DNA of 64,000 nt, taken from Carnegiea gigantea. Lineage: Eukaryota; Streptophyta; Magnoliopsida; Caryophyllales; Cactaceae. The translations under genes were made by a program, and so were the position numbers. The stretch lies in assembly GCA_029747015.1 (NCBI GenBank), contig JAKOGI010000087.1, positions 147,501 through 211,500 of the forward strand, written 5' to 3'. Every line of letters starts with the position of its first letter. The stretch's first letter is position 1. This document shows positions 20,406-33,430 of the stretch, one piece after another. Under the pieces are notes generated by a model, which was not told the origin of the DNA, made no database searches, and saw only the letters and a program-made list of their open reading frames with translations.

Positions 20406-20925
20406 TAGGAGTGTGCAAAATCGGTTAACCGGAGTTTCGGTTAACCGGTTCTTCCGCTCAAAAAAATTCTGAACCATAACCAAGCCGAAAATTTCGGTTC
20501 ATCCAAAACTAGAGCCGCAGCCTAACAAAAAAAGTCGGTCAACCATTTTTTCGGTTTGATTACCGGTTAACTGTTGACAAGTAATTAAAAAAGTATACTT
20601 TCTTACCTAAGTTTTTCATTTTTTCATGTTTAGATTCTTTTTATAAAAATTAAACTTCAGTTACCATTTATAAATAATAAAAAAGTGCACTTTCTTACCA
20701 AAATTTTTATTTTTTATGTATAATTTTTTAAAAAACAAAATTATTTTTGGTTCGGTTAACCGCCGGTTAACTGAATTTTCAAATTGTTTGAACCATAATC
20801 AAATTGAAAAGCGAAAATGTTTTTTAGTTTGGTTAACCGAACCGATTTTTTGGGGAAAATGTGTTCGGTTTTTTTCAATTTTTCAGTTTGGTTTTCTGTT
20901 TCGGGTTTTTTTTTGCATACCCTTA
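20406..20925. mobile_element. hAT-like MITE (520 bp)
   Basis: Starts TAGGAGTGTGCAAAA and ends TTTTGCATACCCTTA, imperfect inverted termini (12 of 15 match). The flanks GTGAGGAC (20398-20405) and GCGAAGAC (20926-20933) resemble an 8-bp target duplication with two changes, as for hAT. The interior is rich in CGGTTAACCG palindromes. No transposase. Confidence 0.6.
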
Positions 20926-21189
20926 GCGAAGACCCTAACAGTAGGGAACAAAAGTTTATGGAAGAGACAAAAACCAAATAACATTAATAAGGAGGTTACC
21001 TCTTCATCATCTAAAGGCGCTTCCATAGGCAAGCATAAGCGGAGAATGCAACAATTGGGTTGGAAGACATGCAATAATAGAGGTAGAAGTGCATGAAAAA
21101 AGGGGGACATATAAATGATGTTGAGATGCCAGACTCTGAGAAAGCAGTGGCGGAAGATGAGGCTTGCCCCCACCAACCCCAATGATAGA

Positions 21190-24100
21190 TCATGAGTTAC
21201 AACTGTCATGGGTTGAGGAGGCGTACGACAGTTGCTTCTGTCCGCACTTTAATGCAGAAATACTCCCCGAATGTGGTTTTTCTGTGTAGAACCAAGCTCT
21301 TTGCTGCTACGATGAATTAGTTAAATGGAAGTGCAAATTGGAGATGGTTTGTGGCTCTATCTCAGTGTAGGTGAGGAGGGCTAGCCCTTTTATGGAGGCA
21401 TAAAGAGCATGTGCCAATTAGATCATTTTAGCATCATATTGACGCCGAGTACAAGTATGAAGATGGTAGTGTGAGAGTGATTAGGTTTTAAGGGTGGTTT
21501 GAAAAGGCTATGAAACCCCAATCTTGGAATATTATTGACTATTTAAGGGGGAAGTGGATATGCATTGGGCCCTTTTCGGGAATTTTAATGGCATTATGCT
21601 TTCCACAGAGCAAAATAGAGGGGCTGAATTTGACTTTGCTATGACAAGAGAGTTTCTAAAGGTAGTAGACTATTAGTGGCTTACATGATATGGGGTTTAA
21701 TGGCCATCTGTTTACATGGTGCAATAACAAGGAGAATGAGGATTACATTGAGAAGAGGTTAGATCGATTTTTCTATAATGAGAAATGGCTTGACATATGG
21801 TCAAATCATTGCATAAACACTACATTGTGGGAGGGTTCGGATCATTATCTGATTGTTCTCAACACAACCCCTATTCCTTGAAGGGGAGAAAAGCTTAAAG
21901 AAGAGAAGTTACGGAAGTATGAAGCCTGCTAGACCAAAGAAGAATCGTTTAAAGATGTAGTTGCATAAGTATGGGAGGAGTTAGAAGGCGGTTTTGCCAA
22001 TTTTGCTAATATTACAGATAGATTGATATCCTATAGGGAATCCTTCAAATATTAGAGTAAAGAGAAGTTTAGAGCCATCTCAGGAAAAACCAAATGACCA
22101 AAATTTGTAAGGATGGCGTGAGGTGGAGGGGGTACTTTGTAAGGCAAAAAGACTAAATGAAATTTTCTAGGCTCAACGAGCACATCATGTATCTTTGAAG
22201 GAAGGGGACCGCAACACGGTGTACTACCATGCAAGAGTTAAGACATGATGGAAAAAGAACATGATAAGGGTCTTGAAGGATACTTACGACATGGGGTAGC
22301 CTGGGCAAAAGGCGATGGAGAAAATTGTAATTGATTATTTCTCAAATATGTTCACATCATCTAATTTGTGTTTTGTAGAAATTGAGTTGTCTGGACTATG
22401 TGATAGATTATCAATCACATACAAGGAGTGAACAATGAGACCGTATACAGGGTAGGAAGTTGAGAGTACTTCAAAGCAAATGGCACCCACCAACCCCTTG
22501 GCCTGATGGATTTTGTGGTCTTTTCTTTCAAAATTATTGGGATTTGATAGGTAGGGCTGTGTGATAGAGTATCGCGTGTTTTGAATGGGAGGCATGATGC
22601 CCTCGAAACTCAATCACACAATAATTTCTTTGATCCCCAAAACGAAGGGTCTGAGCTTGATAATTGAATTGTGACCAATAAGCCTATGCAAGGTCATCTA
22701 GAAGTTGATATCTAAGACCATGACAAGTAGGCTCAAAATAATTCTACTCAGGATCATTAAAGAACAATAATCAGCCTTTGTCCCGGCACAGATAATTTCC
22801 TCGTGGATTTTAAAATTTTCACTTTATAAAAAAGAACAAGAAGGCGAGACATGAATGGATTGGAGCTAAACTTGATATAAGTAAAGCCTATGATGAGGTT
22901 GAATGGGGCTTCTTAGAAATCGTGATGAAGCGGATGGGATTCCTAGAGGCCTAGGTTACTTTGGTCCTTAAACATGTCACGAGTGTAACCTTCTCATTTC
23001 TAATGAATGGCTGAACTGTTAAACGATTGACACCAAGCAGAGGCATTTGTCAAGACGATCCTCTCTCACCCCACCTCTTCTTATTTATATCGAAAGGGTT
23101 ATCCTCTTTAGTGAAGAAAGCTCGCAGATAGAACAAGCTCTAAGGGGTATATATTTATAGAAGAGGGTTTGAGGTCTTGTATCTTTTCTTCGTCGATGAT
23201 AGCCTAATCTTTTTTAAGAAGACTGAGAATGAAGTCGCTGCGTTACATCATCTCCTTCGTACCTATGAATGCTTATCAGGATAGCAAATTAATTTAGAGA
23301 AATCAAAAGTCACCTTCAATGCCAATGTTTTGGAGGATGCTAGGCATAGATTGCTCAATATTCTAGGTATGCGGGCTATGGGCAAGCAACAAAAATACCT
23401 TGGTCTTCCTATATGTGTGGGGCATTTCAAAAAAGGTGCTCATTAAGTTGCTTAACAAGCAGGTTTGGAATCGACCAAATGAATGGAAAGAAAAATGTTA
23501 TCTTTACGGGTTAGGGAGGTTTTGATTAATCTATTCTTCAAGCTATGCCATCATATGCGATGAATGTCTTCAAATTACCTGTGTCCTTTTATGAGGACGT
23601 TCAGGGGCATATATGCCGCTCCTGGTGGAGTGCGGATGTGGAGAAACGGAGTATTCATTGGGTTAGTCAGAACAGACTATGTAATGCTAAGGTGAAAGAA
23701 GGATTAGGGTTTTAAGATATAGAACTCTTTACTAATGCATTCTTGGCTCAGCAAGTTTGGAGATTACACATCCATGATGGCTCCTTAGCAGCAGGGCTAC
23801 TCAAAGCTCATTACTATCGAATGGGGCTCTTTTCACAATAACTAAAGGCTTTGCCTCGTGTTTCACATAGAGAAGTCTATTAGAAGGAAGAGGTCTAATC
23901 ATGAAAGTCCGTAAAAATAGGGGGGATGAGGTGCTGATTAGGGAGCCATTTGATCACGAAATCGATGTTATCATTTTGGGAATCCACCTTAGCCCCACGT
24001 AAGCCCAGGGATAACATTAGGTGGCTTTCCATGAAACTAGGGACTTTACTGTAAGGTTAGGATACTATGCTGTAAAGCAAAGTGATGGATCTTCTCCATC

Positions 24101-25000
24101 ATGCTCTTCTAGGAGTTACACTTTGTGGAGGGACATTTGAAATTTGGGAATACATCCCTGAGTGAAGAATTGTTTACGGTGCTTTATGATAATATTCTAC
24201 CACCAAAAGCCAATTTGTTGAGGAAAAAAATGTGCCACTTCACCGAGCTATTATATATACCAGGGGGAAGTTAGAATCTTAGACACATCTTCATGCATTA
24301 TCCTTGGGTTCAAGGGCACTGGGCGAAGATGGGAGTAATTAGGTGTTAGAAGTTAATGCAATTAGTAGGAGATATCAGTTCCATAATATTATATAGGCTC
24401 TAGGGAAGAAGACTGTTAAGATATGTGCGTATAGGCTTTGGAGCATCTAGTGGGCATGAAACAATCTTATTTTTAATAATTAGTCCAATGATGCAAGCTT
24501 GGTGGTGCAGAGAGCAAGGACAGACTATTCAAAGTTTCAAGTAATGAAAGAGAAAGGAAAAGAGAAGAGGACAGTAGGGAAGGGGGGATAGAAGGGGTTG
24601 AGGGGTGGTGTGAAGGTTAATTATGATACTGCCTTAAAAATGGGACAAGAGAAGGTGGGGATCGTGTGCATAGCCAGAGATGAGAAAGGAGAATTTTTAT
24701 AGGCTGCCCATAGAAGCTGGGGGGGCACTTCTGACTCCCGAACAAACTGAGTTACACATCATCACCATTGTATTAGGACAAGATAGGGTCAAGAGGGGGG
24801 AGCAAATGATAAGTGAGAGTGATTGCTAGATGGTTATGAATTATGCCTGAGGTAAATCAATAGGGATGAGTGCTTGCTCCATGCTACTTGAGGATTTTCA
24901 TGCTAAGGAAAACATTGTTGTCACCAACACTGGCTAGAGCCATCACTCTAACAATGAAGCCACTTATAGGATCACCAAATGGGCTTTATCATGTTCCGAA
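21190..25000 (+). pseudogene. LINE ORF2 (endonuclease-reverse transcriptase-RNase H)
   Basis: Would nick target DNA and copy element RNA. The endonuclease begins MSYNCHGLRRRTTV (21190) and includes NGHLFTWCNN and EGSDHYLIVLN (21690-21881), with the catalytic Ser-Asp-His. RT motifs: RGICQDDPLSPHLFLF (about 23038-23085) and FVDD (about 23187-23200; family F/Y-A-D-D). The zf-RVT-like region has LAQQVWRL (near 23745). RNase H shows KVNYDTA with its first Asp (near 24615). Numerous stops and frameshifts. It lies about 260 bases after the MITE that separates it from ORF1. Confidence 0.8.
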
Positions 25001-25116
25001 AATGTTGTTTAGGAAGCTTTTTTTTCCTACTTGTTTAGAAGTTTTATTGGTGGATGATGGTTTGAATATTAGTTAATCTATAAAAACTAAGATTTGTCTT
25101 TGATTATAAAAAAACA

Positions 25117-28071
25117 ACCTCATATAAAACCTCTCCAGTTCCTCTAATTGTTTCCCTTCTTTTAATTACATAAGTTTTTTTTGGGATAAGAAAAGATTTA
25201 ATTACGTAAGTTATAAAGTCTAACTTGTTCACTTGTTAAAAGGGTTAAGAGCCCTCCATATATACTTTGGAGATAGTAATGATCATGATTATAACAACAA
25301 CAACTCTAAGTGTGGGTAGTGCTTTCTTGAGGTCTAGAAAGATCCGAATTTAGGTAGCCTTACCCATAATGCATCTGATTGCACATAGAGAGACCATTTT
25401 TAATAAACCCACATAAAAAGTTTTAAGAAGATATTTAGATGTTGAAAATTGGTTAGTAAAACAATTTAGCAGACACAAGATCTAATTACATAAAATAACA
25501 TAAATTAACATGAACAATAGATGAGGTGTAGGAGTTTTGCATGCCTTGGGCAGCAAGCGGAAAGATTCTACTAATATGGTTAATAATAGTCTACATTCAA
25601 ACAATCGGAAGTGAAGAGGGGGCACCACCGTTGCGAAAAGGGTACGACTCAAGCAATCAGTGGTTTAATAATAAGGCCCCTGCTAAGATCGATGTACTAG
25701 CCTACAGGATTGCATCACACGTAATATAAAATAAACAATCACTGCTCAAACAAAAGGCAAAGGAAGGGCTAGAACCACGTTACCTATGATCTGTAACCTT
25801 AAGCCTAGATTATGATTGCTGTGATGAAATCAAATCAAATTTTCCATTGAATTTTATTGTATGATCAGGACTGTGATGACGCTAATGACCATGGCTCTTT
25901 AGTTTAGACTTCTTAACAAAGTATCATTTTTCATATATACAAATTACATTTATTTTACTAAAATAGTCATGATATAATTATACAATCTAAGCGGAATTCA
26001 TAATTAAGCTGTATGTCTTCAAATAACCATAAAATATAACAATACAGTTGGCATCATTTTGCCTTTACTTGTATGATTATTGCTTTACAATACACAATCA
26101 CCTATCTTCTTATGACATTTTCAAATTTATAACATTACTATCTTGCTACAAACTATAGTTTATAGCTAAGAATATGCTAATGATGTTTGAATTGTGATAT
26201 TTACTGTCTAATGAGCTTGTCGAGTACTTTGTTACACTAAATTTCCTTTGAATATATTAAATAACAAATAACATGTCATAGCAAATTATTTCTAAAACTA
26301 GTTCCATAACATAATACATTATCTTATATATTCAGGTATGAATTAGAATGTACAAATGGTGTCAATTTAATAAAAAAATATATTGTGCAGTAAGTTGCCC
26401 CTCCACTCCCCCTACTCTCCTCCCTAGTAACCGTATGCATCTTGTTCTTTTTATTTCATCATCATCATTTTCTTCCTCTCCCTAATTCCTTTCAATTGGG
26501 TTTTTGAAGGCTGAGATGATCAATTTTTAGCTCATCTCAGCCATTTTCTTGGTTATCTTTATGATTTCTAGTTAGTAGGAGTAGGATTCTATCTTTTAAT
26601 AATAACCATGTCTCCGATTGTGACAGTTGTTTTCTCTCCAATTGTGAGAGTATTTTTGTGGTTAATGTTATTTATTTTTGTGTAGTCTATTTGTCTGTTT
26701 TCCAATGGATGAATTGTAGTTCAAAGGCGAAATGGTTCTTCAACAGATTTCGCCACTTTGAAGAGGGAACCTCTTATGCGAGAAGATTATCTGTCTCTTA
26801 AAGGCTACATTAGATCAACAAATCTATTTCAATGAAAACAACATACTAGATCTGTTGATCTCTTCCCCAAGTTGTATCATGAAATAGCGATGGATGTGGA
26901 AAGATGAACGATCAATGTATGTAAAGTGGTTTTTTTGGGATTAAGATTATATTTTAATGTTAAGGTTTGCATTTGTTTGTTCAACGTGCCTTGTACATGT
27001 TGCATGACTAACTATTTAATGGAATCTTCTCTTTTTTTGGCCTAAAAAAATTCAAATCGCTTTTCTCATGGATAATATGAATTTTTTAAAAATATATACG
27101 AATAAATGTTAATTAAATAGCAAATAAGATATTACTATTGTCACCATACAAAAGCATATTCCAAAAAATGACTCTAAGGTACCCTTAGTTTTGGGATAGA
27201 AATTTTTTGGTCCCTGACTTTTCGAAGAAAACACTAGAGTACACTATGGCTTTGAATAAAAGACTCTTGGGTCACCCTTGAACTTTTAGACATTCCAAAA
27301 CAACCCCTGAAAAGGACAAAATACGTAAATAAGCTATTTTTAGGGGTTTTTCAATAAATATACTTGTTTTAAATGATTATCCTTATTATAATGACTTCAC
27401 TGGTACTAATTATTATACTTTCTAATCTTATAAACCCAACATGCTTAGATTAAAACTTAATTAGAAAGTTTTGATCGTTACCGGAACTTAGTCTGCGCTG
27501 GACTCCACCACTCCTCTAGCTTTTGGTTTACGGAGATTGTTAATTTCAACCACACCTCCCTTAGATCAGGCATACCACAGATCTATTTTGTTTCCTACCT
27601 CTCACGATAGTTACTAATCAAGTTTTATATATTTTAAAGGATAGTGAGACTTTAATCAAGAAATTATAATATTTAAAACATAAGGTTCAATTGAATAACA
27701 TTCCCCACTAGGAAACTTCTTTTTATTGAAAGCTTAAAAGTGGAAAGATTACAATGGATATATTTGAAGAGGGAGTTAAACAATTAAGATCATGTGAGAT
27801 GCTTGCTCATAGAGAAATGAAAAATCTTGACTTCTCTTTTGCTCAAGTATGCTCAAATGACTGTGTCCCTTCTCAGCACTCAGCCTCTCCTTCTTCAGAG
27901 GAGTAGGAATACATAGGATGCCCTAACGGCTACAGTACACACTAATTTTACACATGACTACAGTTATATTCATATGGATATAGTAGACTACTTATTTTAC
28001 GGACCTAACACTTGTCAAAATAGCTCAATAATGGAGCAACCACTATTCAGTGCATTTTAATGCTAACAAGT
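25117..28071. other. Gene-poor AT-rich region
   Basis: No supported gene. It contains a perfect 11-bp stem hairpin at 26509-26542 and scattered short poly-A/T runs. 27700-28071 flanks the unidentified minus-strand ORF and shows a minus-strand AATAAA near 27722. Confidence 0.4.
26509..26542. repeat. Perfect hairpin (11-bp stem, 12-nt loop)
   Basis: GGCTGAGATGA at 26509-26519 and its exact reverse complement TCATCTCAGCC at 26532-26542. Confidence 0.8.
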
Positions 28072-28443
28072 CTAGTTATTCATATTGAGATTCTGCATGT
28101 CTTCATCTCTAATAATATCTTTCAGACTATCACCATCCATATAATCATCAAAACCTTTGTCAAATTGAAGATGCTCTGGATCCCATTTCTCAAATGATTC
28201 AAAAAGATGTTTCTTTCCTTTTTCTGATAAGAACTTTTCGACTCCAACATCAAAGAGATAATCAAAGATATCTTCTGAAGATGCTTCCTCCACCATCATA
28301 TATTCGCTAAACTCATTGTGATAAGCGAAAGTAGTGTTCCCACAACGCATTAGTGTTATTTCTCGTTCAATTAATGCCCAACTTTGATGATAAATGTTGT
28401 CAAAACAGATCGCTCTTACTAAAGCAGGACCGATAACTAATTC
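28072..28443 (-). CDS. Unidentified acidic ORF, 5' end cut at an Athila insertion
   Basis: Open on the minus strand from 28443 (just after a TGA at 28444-28446) to the stop at 28072. The first Met is at 28350 (MRCGNTTFAYHNEF), but protein-like composition extends upstream. It is rich in Asp/Glu, Phe and Lys, ending with several Asn. No membrane segment or recognised domain. It abuts the 3' LTR of the Athila element at 28453, so its upstream portion may have been separated to beyond 47911, where decayed pararetroviral sequence on the same strand begins. It could be part of that virus or a host gene exon; neither is established. Confidence 0.4.
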   Translation of the reverse strand, partial: ELVIGPALVRAICFDNIYHQSWALIEREITLMRCGNTTFAYHNEFSEYMMVEEASSEDIFDYLFDVGVEKFLSEKGKKHLFESFEKWDPEHLQFDKGFDDYMDGDSLKDIIRDEDMQNLNMNN

Positions 28444-28452
28444 TCATTATTC

Positions 28453-29698
28453 TGGCCTATGCCTGCAAGTGCACAGGTGTTGTGATTTAGTATAGATATC
28501 GTTCCCATGAATACCAATTGTAATCTATTGAGTTTTGCCCTATAAAAGAGCTAAGCAAACAATTTTAAACGAAACTTTAAACGACACTATAATCTAATTG
28601 AAAAATTCAATCAATTAAAAACATCTAGGATTTGTTTCACCATGAAAAGATGCGGATTAATGAAATATATATCATGTACTTGATGTATAATGGGGGATTG
28701 AAAGGGGTGCAATCGTATTTAGAATTCAATCGTCTTTCGAAATAAATCAAATTGCCTAAACTAACCAGTCATTATTTTAAATGTCCTTATTTAATCTAAG
28801 TTATATAGATTTTTGATCGCTGAAGGATCCTCTTAACAAGTGAATCTATTTCAAGTATTGCTAAGTCAAGTCCTATCTTGTCAATCAAATAGCAAGTTTC
28901 ACCTTTCAGTCCTTCACTTAACTATTTAGAATGAGCAAACGAATTTGGCTAAAATTCAATCACATCAATTTCACACACTAGATAGAATTTAACCAATACT
29001 AATCAAGAGCAAGTATAACTAAATAAAGATGAACGATTCCAACATCAATACTTAACTAACATCCCTAGGTTGAGAAAACTACTTACACATGTTTAAATAA
29101 ACAAAATTACATAGAGTTTGATAGAAGAAAACTTAGCGTGATTGGAGATCCTTCAAAGGTTTCCCAAACTTTGCAAGGGCTCCAAAACGACAAACACCTC
29201 TTCAACACTGACACTAAAATCTACTAAAAATCTAAACTAAACTTAGAAAAAAAACGGAAAAGAATGGAAAAACTAGAGACAAGGAGTTTTCTTTCTATTG
29301 TGTGTCTCTTCTCTACTGTAAAAATGGGTCTATTTAAAGAAAAATACGATCAACCTCAGCCACACGGTGAAGAAAAATGAACAGGCATGCAGTTATGGTG
29401 TCAGCACGGACTGTTGCCTCTATCACAAACAGTCCGTGGTGAGCTCTGTCTCAATAATCTTCTGTTCTTTCTCCCTTCCACGTGTATAGTACCTTGGGGG
29501 TGTCCGTGGGGAGTCAAATTACACTCAATTATGGTCAACTTTGGGGTAAAATGGTCCAAAAATCTGCAAAACACAGAAAAGAACCATACCTAAGCATAAA
29601 ATCAAAAAAAGAGTATAAATTATAACATAAAGCACACAATTCTCCTTTAAGATGACACAAAATGACCTCAAAATACTATACGTTTTAGGGACTTATCA
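28453..29698 (-). repeat. 3' LTR of Athila-1
   Basis: Reads TGATAAGTCCC...GGCATAGGCCA on the minus strand. Nearly the same sequence recurs as the split 5' LTR. It contains the perfect inverted pair CACGGACTGT (29405-29414) / ACAGTCCGTG (29429-29438). Confidence 0.9.
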
Positions 29699-29716
29699 AA
29701 CTCCCCCATGCTTAAA
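29699..29716 (-). promoter_or_regulatory. Polypurine tract of Athila-1
   Basis: The minus strand reads AGCATGGGGGAGTT directly before the LTR start TGATAAG. Confidence 0.85.
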
Positions 29717-31783
29717 CCATTGCTTGTCCCCAGCCAATCATGAAATTGAGGCTAAAAATATAAATAACCTATTCAGGAAGACATTGTTAGCAGCATCAAT
29801 AACCAAATCAATCCAAAATGTTTAGCCTAAAAGTGATGAAAAGTTTTACAAATAGATAGGAGAAGGAAATTTTCAAAATAGTAAGAGCCATCACATCAAA
29901 ATATTAAAGCAGTTACTTAAATCAAGTTGAACAATCATGTCAGTATATTACAATAAGTAGAGCTTAGAAGAACCAATAGAACCTCACTTTAGGGATAAGT
30001 CACTTATCACTTATATGTTTAAAATAAAACGCGGTTCTCTTAAATCTCATTCCATAGAACCAAATCAACCATAAGCTTGATAAGGCTCTCTAATTCTCCA
30101 TCACTATAATGCGAAACACACAAAGCAATCACGAGGACTTTTAAGGTTGTATTCGGGCAAACGGGTAAAGGTAAGGAGCAAACGAACATTTTGGGATTTG
30201 TGGAGATAAAAGCCAAAGACTAAGAGCTTAAACCATCATCTTCCAACTAAAACACACTCCTCAAAATATCAACAACATCCCTAAGTGATGTCATAAGAAA
30301 AAGTGCCTAAAAATAAAAAAACCAATGCCAAATCCTCTTATTGCATCATTTTTTTCTTTTTCTTTAATATATACACAAATTTTTTACGGGGTGCTTCAAT
30401 TTTTTTCCTGTTTTTTTTTTTTTTTTGTCAAAGAGGAGGATAATGGCAAATGAAACTATGCATTTTCAACACTTTTCTTGCAACTCACAAATCATTGCCT
30501 AACTGACTTTGAAGGAAAAAGTAAAGCATGAATTCCTTATCATATCTAATCGAACCACAATATCCATAAAATGTTATTATCCCCAAACTACTCCCAATCA
30601 ACTATAAAAACACTATAAGCTTGGCCAAAAAGAGAAGACATATGTGTGTAGCCAAATATGATAATATAGGTTCTCATCAATAAACATGGCAAAGGCTCAA
30701 AGGGGTAGCATGGTATAAATTATTCACATAAGGGTGGCTATTTGATCAATGTAGCTCATAAGGTCAAAGAATGCCTTAATCATGTTGGCTAAATGTGCAT
30801 GCGAAATATGGTCTTGAACAAGAATCAAAGCAAGTTCTAGAGACTTGAAATCTAGGAAGTCTCACATGAAATAAAATATAAGACTAAATTAATGAATTAG
30901 TCTATTTAGGCTCAAAATCTCATAGGACAAAGTTAATCTAGCTGTTTGAATTTCATATGCCAAATACTCATGCCACAAATCTGTAAGCAAGCAACTCATA
31001 TCTAACATGAAGGTCCAAACATGAAGCATAGTTCGAAAATGCAGAAATAAACATTTTTATTCACAATGGGCCTAACAAAAACGATCAAAATATGCAAAAG
31101 AAGACCACTTAGTCGAAAGACTCATCATTGGAGGATTTATAAGCTCCTTTCTTTTTCTTTTTTTTATTAGGGTTTTGTTTGTTTTTTTTACTAAGCCTAA
31201 AATGCAACCAAAAACTAAAAAGTATCAAAACAAAATTAAAATGAAGAAGGAAACCTAGAAAACTAAATAATCAACTAAAAATGCAAACTAAGCCTAAATG
31301 CATGACCTAGGTAAAAAAAATTTTCACACATCCACAACATACACATACACAACCACAAGCAACTACAACAACTCCCCCATGCTTAAACAATGCATTGTCC
31401 TCAATGCAAGCATAAAAATCTAAAAGCGAGGGGGAGAGGGTGGAGGAGAAGAAGGAGGGTGGGGTTGAGAAATGTGACAGTCCCGCCAAATCTCCAAGAA
31501 AGCCCTAAAGTCTTAAAAATATTGGTTCTGGGAAGCAATCATCTCACAGAGCTCATCATGGCGCTCCTGAACAAAGCCCCAGAGTGAGGCATGCTCAGTT
31601 TCTACATAAGCTCATAGAGAAGCTTGCTCCTCTTAAATTGATTGAAGGGTAGCATGCAGGTCAGGATAGTCATGAGAGGATGATGGTTAGGAGGAACTAG
31701 AAGCCTTAGGGTGAAGAGGAGCACGAGGTGGGGTAGGTCGTGTCAACTCTTACCACTGGGTAAAAAGTAGCGATTGGCCCAAT
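29717..31783 (-). other. 3' untranslated region of Athila-1, with a second PPT-like motif at 31371-31400
   Basis: Non-coding; matches in reverse the corresponding part of Athila-2 (42237-43326). At about 31371-31410 the minus strand reads GAGGACAATGCATTG, then TTTAAGCATGGGGGAGTTG, nearly identical to the true PPT region at 29700. Short overlapping frames here have no motif. Confidence 0.6.
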
Positions 31784-32737
31784 TCAGAAGAGAGGTGCGA
31801 TCAGCATTTGGGAGAGCATAAGTCGGTTCCCACGATAAATCCAATAAATATGCCCGCCATCAACCTTACAAAATTTCATCTGTTCAAAAGCGGCCAAGTC
31901 CAACCACTTCGAACCGGCGACTGTATCATCAGGGTTTGACTCAACTCCAACCAACCTAGTAATAGGGGTAACAAGGCCCCCGATGGCAATCCTATGTGCA
32001 AAACTAGTGGTTGCACTATACAACTGATTAACCAAGAATTATCCAGCGTTAATCCGGCTGCCCTCAAGCATGCTATACAGAAAATATAATTCAAATAGGC
32101 GAGACACATTTAAACTATCAACCCGGACAAACAAACCACAAGCTAATAATTGTTGGGCCACACTAATACAAGGATTTCGAATAACAGTGCCTTTGGAATT
32201 ATTAGTGTTATACTGATGATCCCTGGAAAGTTCATACTAAAAAGCATTTAGAGTGAATTCCTTAGGGACATGGCGGCATAGGAGGTCCGTACTTGGTGGA
32301 AAACCACATATGCTATTACAGGTACTTAAATTAAACTTATAAAACTCCCTATTAGGATAAAAGGAAATGTAAACCTCTTAACATCGAGGGCCACTCGTGA
32401 CCTCAACATGCAATGTATTCAAGTGTGAGGTCCCGATAAGTGGTCCCTAGTTTCTAAAAATTAGCCCATCTCGCCTTGAGCAAACAACCAACGAATATCA
32501 TCCAACAATACTAAACGATTCAACACATCCTCATCATAATATCAAGTAGCCACCACAAGTTTACTACTAAAAGCATTATATCTGACAACGTGTTCAGGAT
32601 TAGTTAAACTAAGGGGGTGGAATGTTACCTCAGTTTCTCATGGTGGTTGATGTTCAGGAGCTTTAGGGGGATCTCTGCGGGGCTTGACTTGAAGTCCCAA
32701 CATCTTGTGCGGTTCTTACCTTCTTCTTTGGTGCCAT
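31784..32737 (-). pseudogene. ATHILA ORF-1-like protein, Athila-1 copy
   Basis: The 3' ORF characteristic of Athila elements (Pfam PF03078 type; recognised by eye and by similarity to the copy at 40911-42236). The start Met is at 32737. The C-terminal part, 32035-31784, reads GLVTPITRLVGVESNPDD and FEQMKFCKVDGGHIYWIY, paralleling FLGVEPNPEG / FCKVEDGRLCWIY in Athila-2. Several stops between. Role unknown; it occupies the env-like position in this lineage. Confidence 0.7.
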
Positions 32738-33430
32738 AGTGGTGTAATGTGTGTGGGAAAAACTTAAAAAATTAAACTAAAAAGAAAATGAGAAGAAAAA
32801 TGCTAGAAAATGAAAATTTTGAGAAAAGGGAAGGAAATGGTGAAGAAATATGGAAGAAAAATGGAATTTGGAAAAGTAAAAGTGAAAAATGGAGCCGTAA
32901 AAGTTGTAGGTATGGACATGTGAAGAATGTGAGGGAAAGAAGGCTTAAAAGTGAAAAATAAAGGGAGATATCGGGTTAAGTGAAGAAATTAAGTAAAAAA
33001 GGGAAGAAATTTGATGGATTTTGGTGGAAACTTAAAGGTTTAAGTAGAGTGCTTATGAAGGCTTTAGAGAGAGAAGGTAGTGTTGAAAGAGAGAGAGAGA
33101 GCCTTGAGTTCGAGGAAGAAGATGAAAAGAACTGGGTCAAAGGGGCCTTGAAAGCCATTGAGCGCAGACACGAGGCTCACCACGGATCGTCCGTGGTCAA
33201 CTCTGGCCCCAGATTGTTTGCGCTTTTCTCTCTATTTTTTTTTTTTTCTTTAGAGCCTTCACAGAATACGGTGGTGTATATGGAGATTCTAAAAAACCAC
33301 TTATGATGCTTTTTTTTTAATTAATTTCTAGTGAAGGTTCTAAATTCTAAAAACACAAAATACAATAAAAAGGGTACATAAAAAGGAAAAAGTAGAACAA
33401 ATACTTGGGTTGCATCCCAAGAAGCGCTCG
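32738..33430 (-). other. Spacer/leader before ATHILA ORF-1 in Athila-1
   Basis: Purine-rich on the + strand (pyrimidine-rich leader on the element's strand). It contains the near-perfect palindrome CCACGGA-TCG-TCCGTGG (33180-33196). The frames at 32980-33306 are low-complexity. Confidence 0.5.

Larger units (their letters stand above)
19150..25116 (+). mobile_element. Degenerate plant L1-type LINE
   Basis: On the + strand: ORF1 with DUF4283-like domain and knuckle, then ORF2 with endonuclease, reverse transcriptase, zf-RVT-like region and RNase H, ending at a short A-run near 25109-25116. A hAT-like MITE (20406-20925) sits between ORF1 and ORF2. Many stops show it is old. The precise 5' end is not marked. 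Confidence 0.8.

Noticed and set aside
20716..21209. Frames on both strands across the hAT-like MITE edge
   Set aside because: They cross the MITE/LINE junction and have no recognisable domain.
25270..25420. GTAGCCTTACCC segment resembling a SINE body
   Set aside because: Only one short motif; no promoter boxes or target duplication could be placed.
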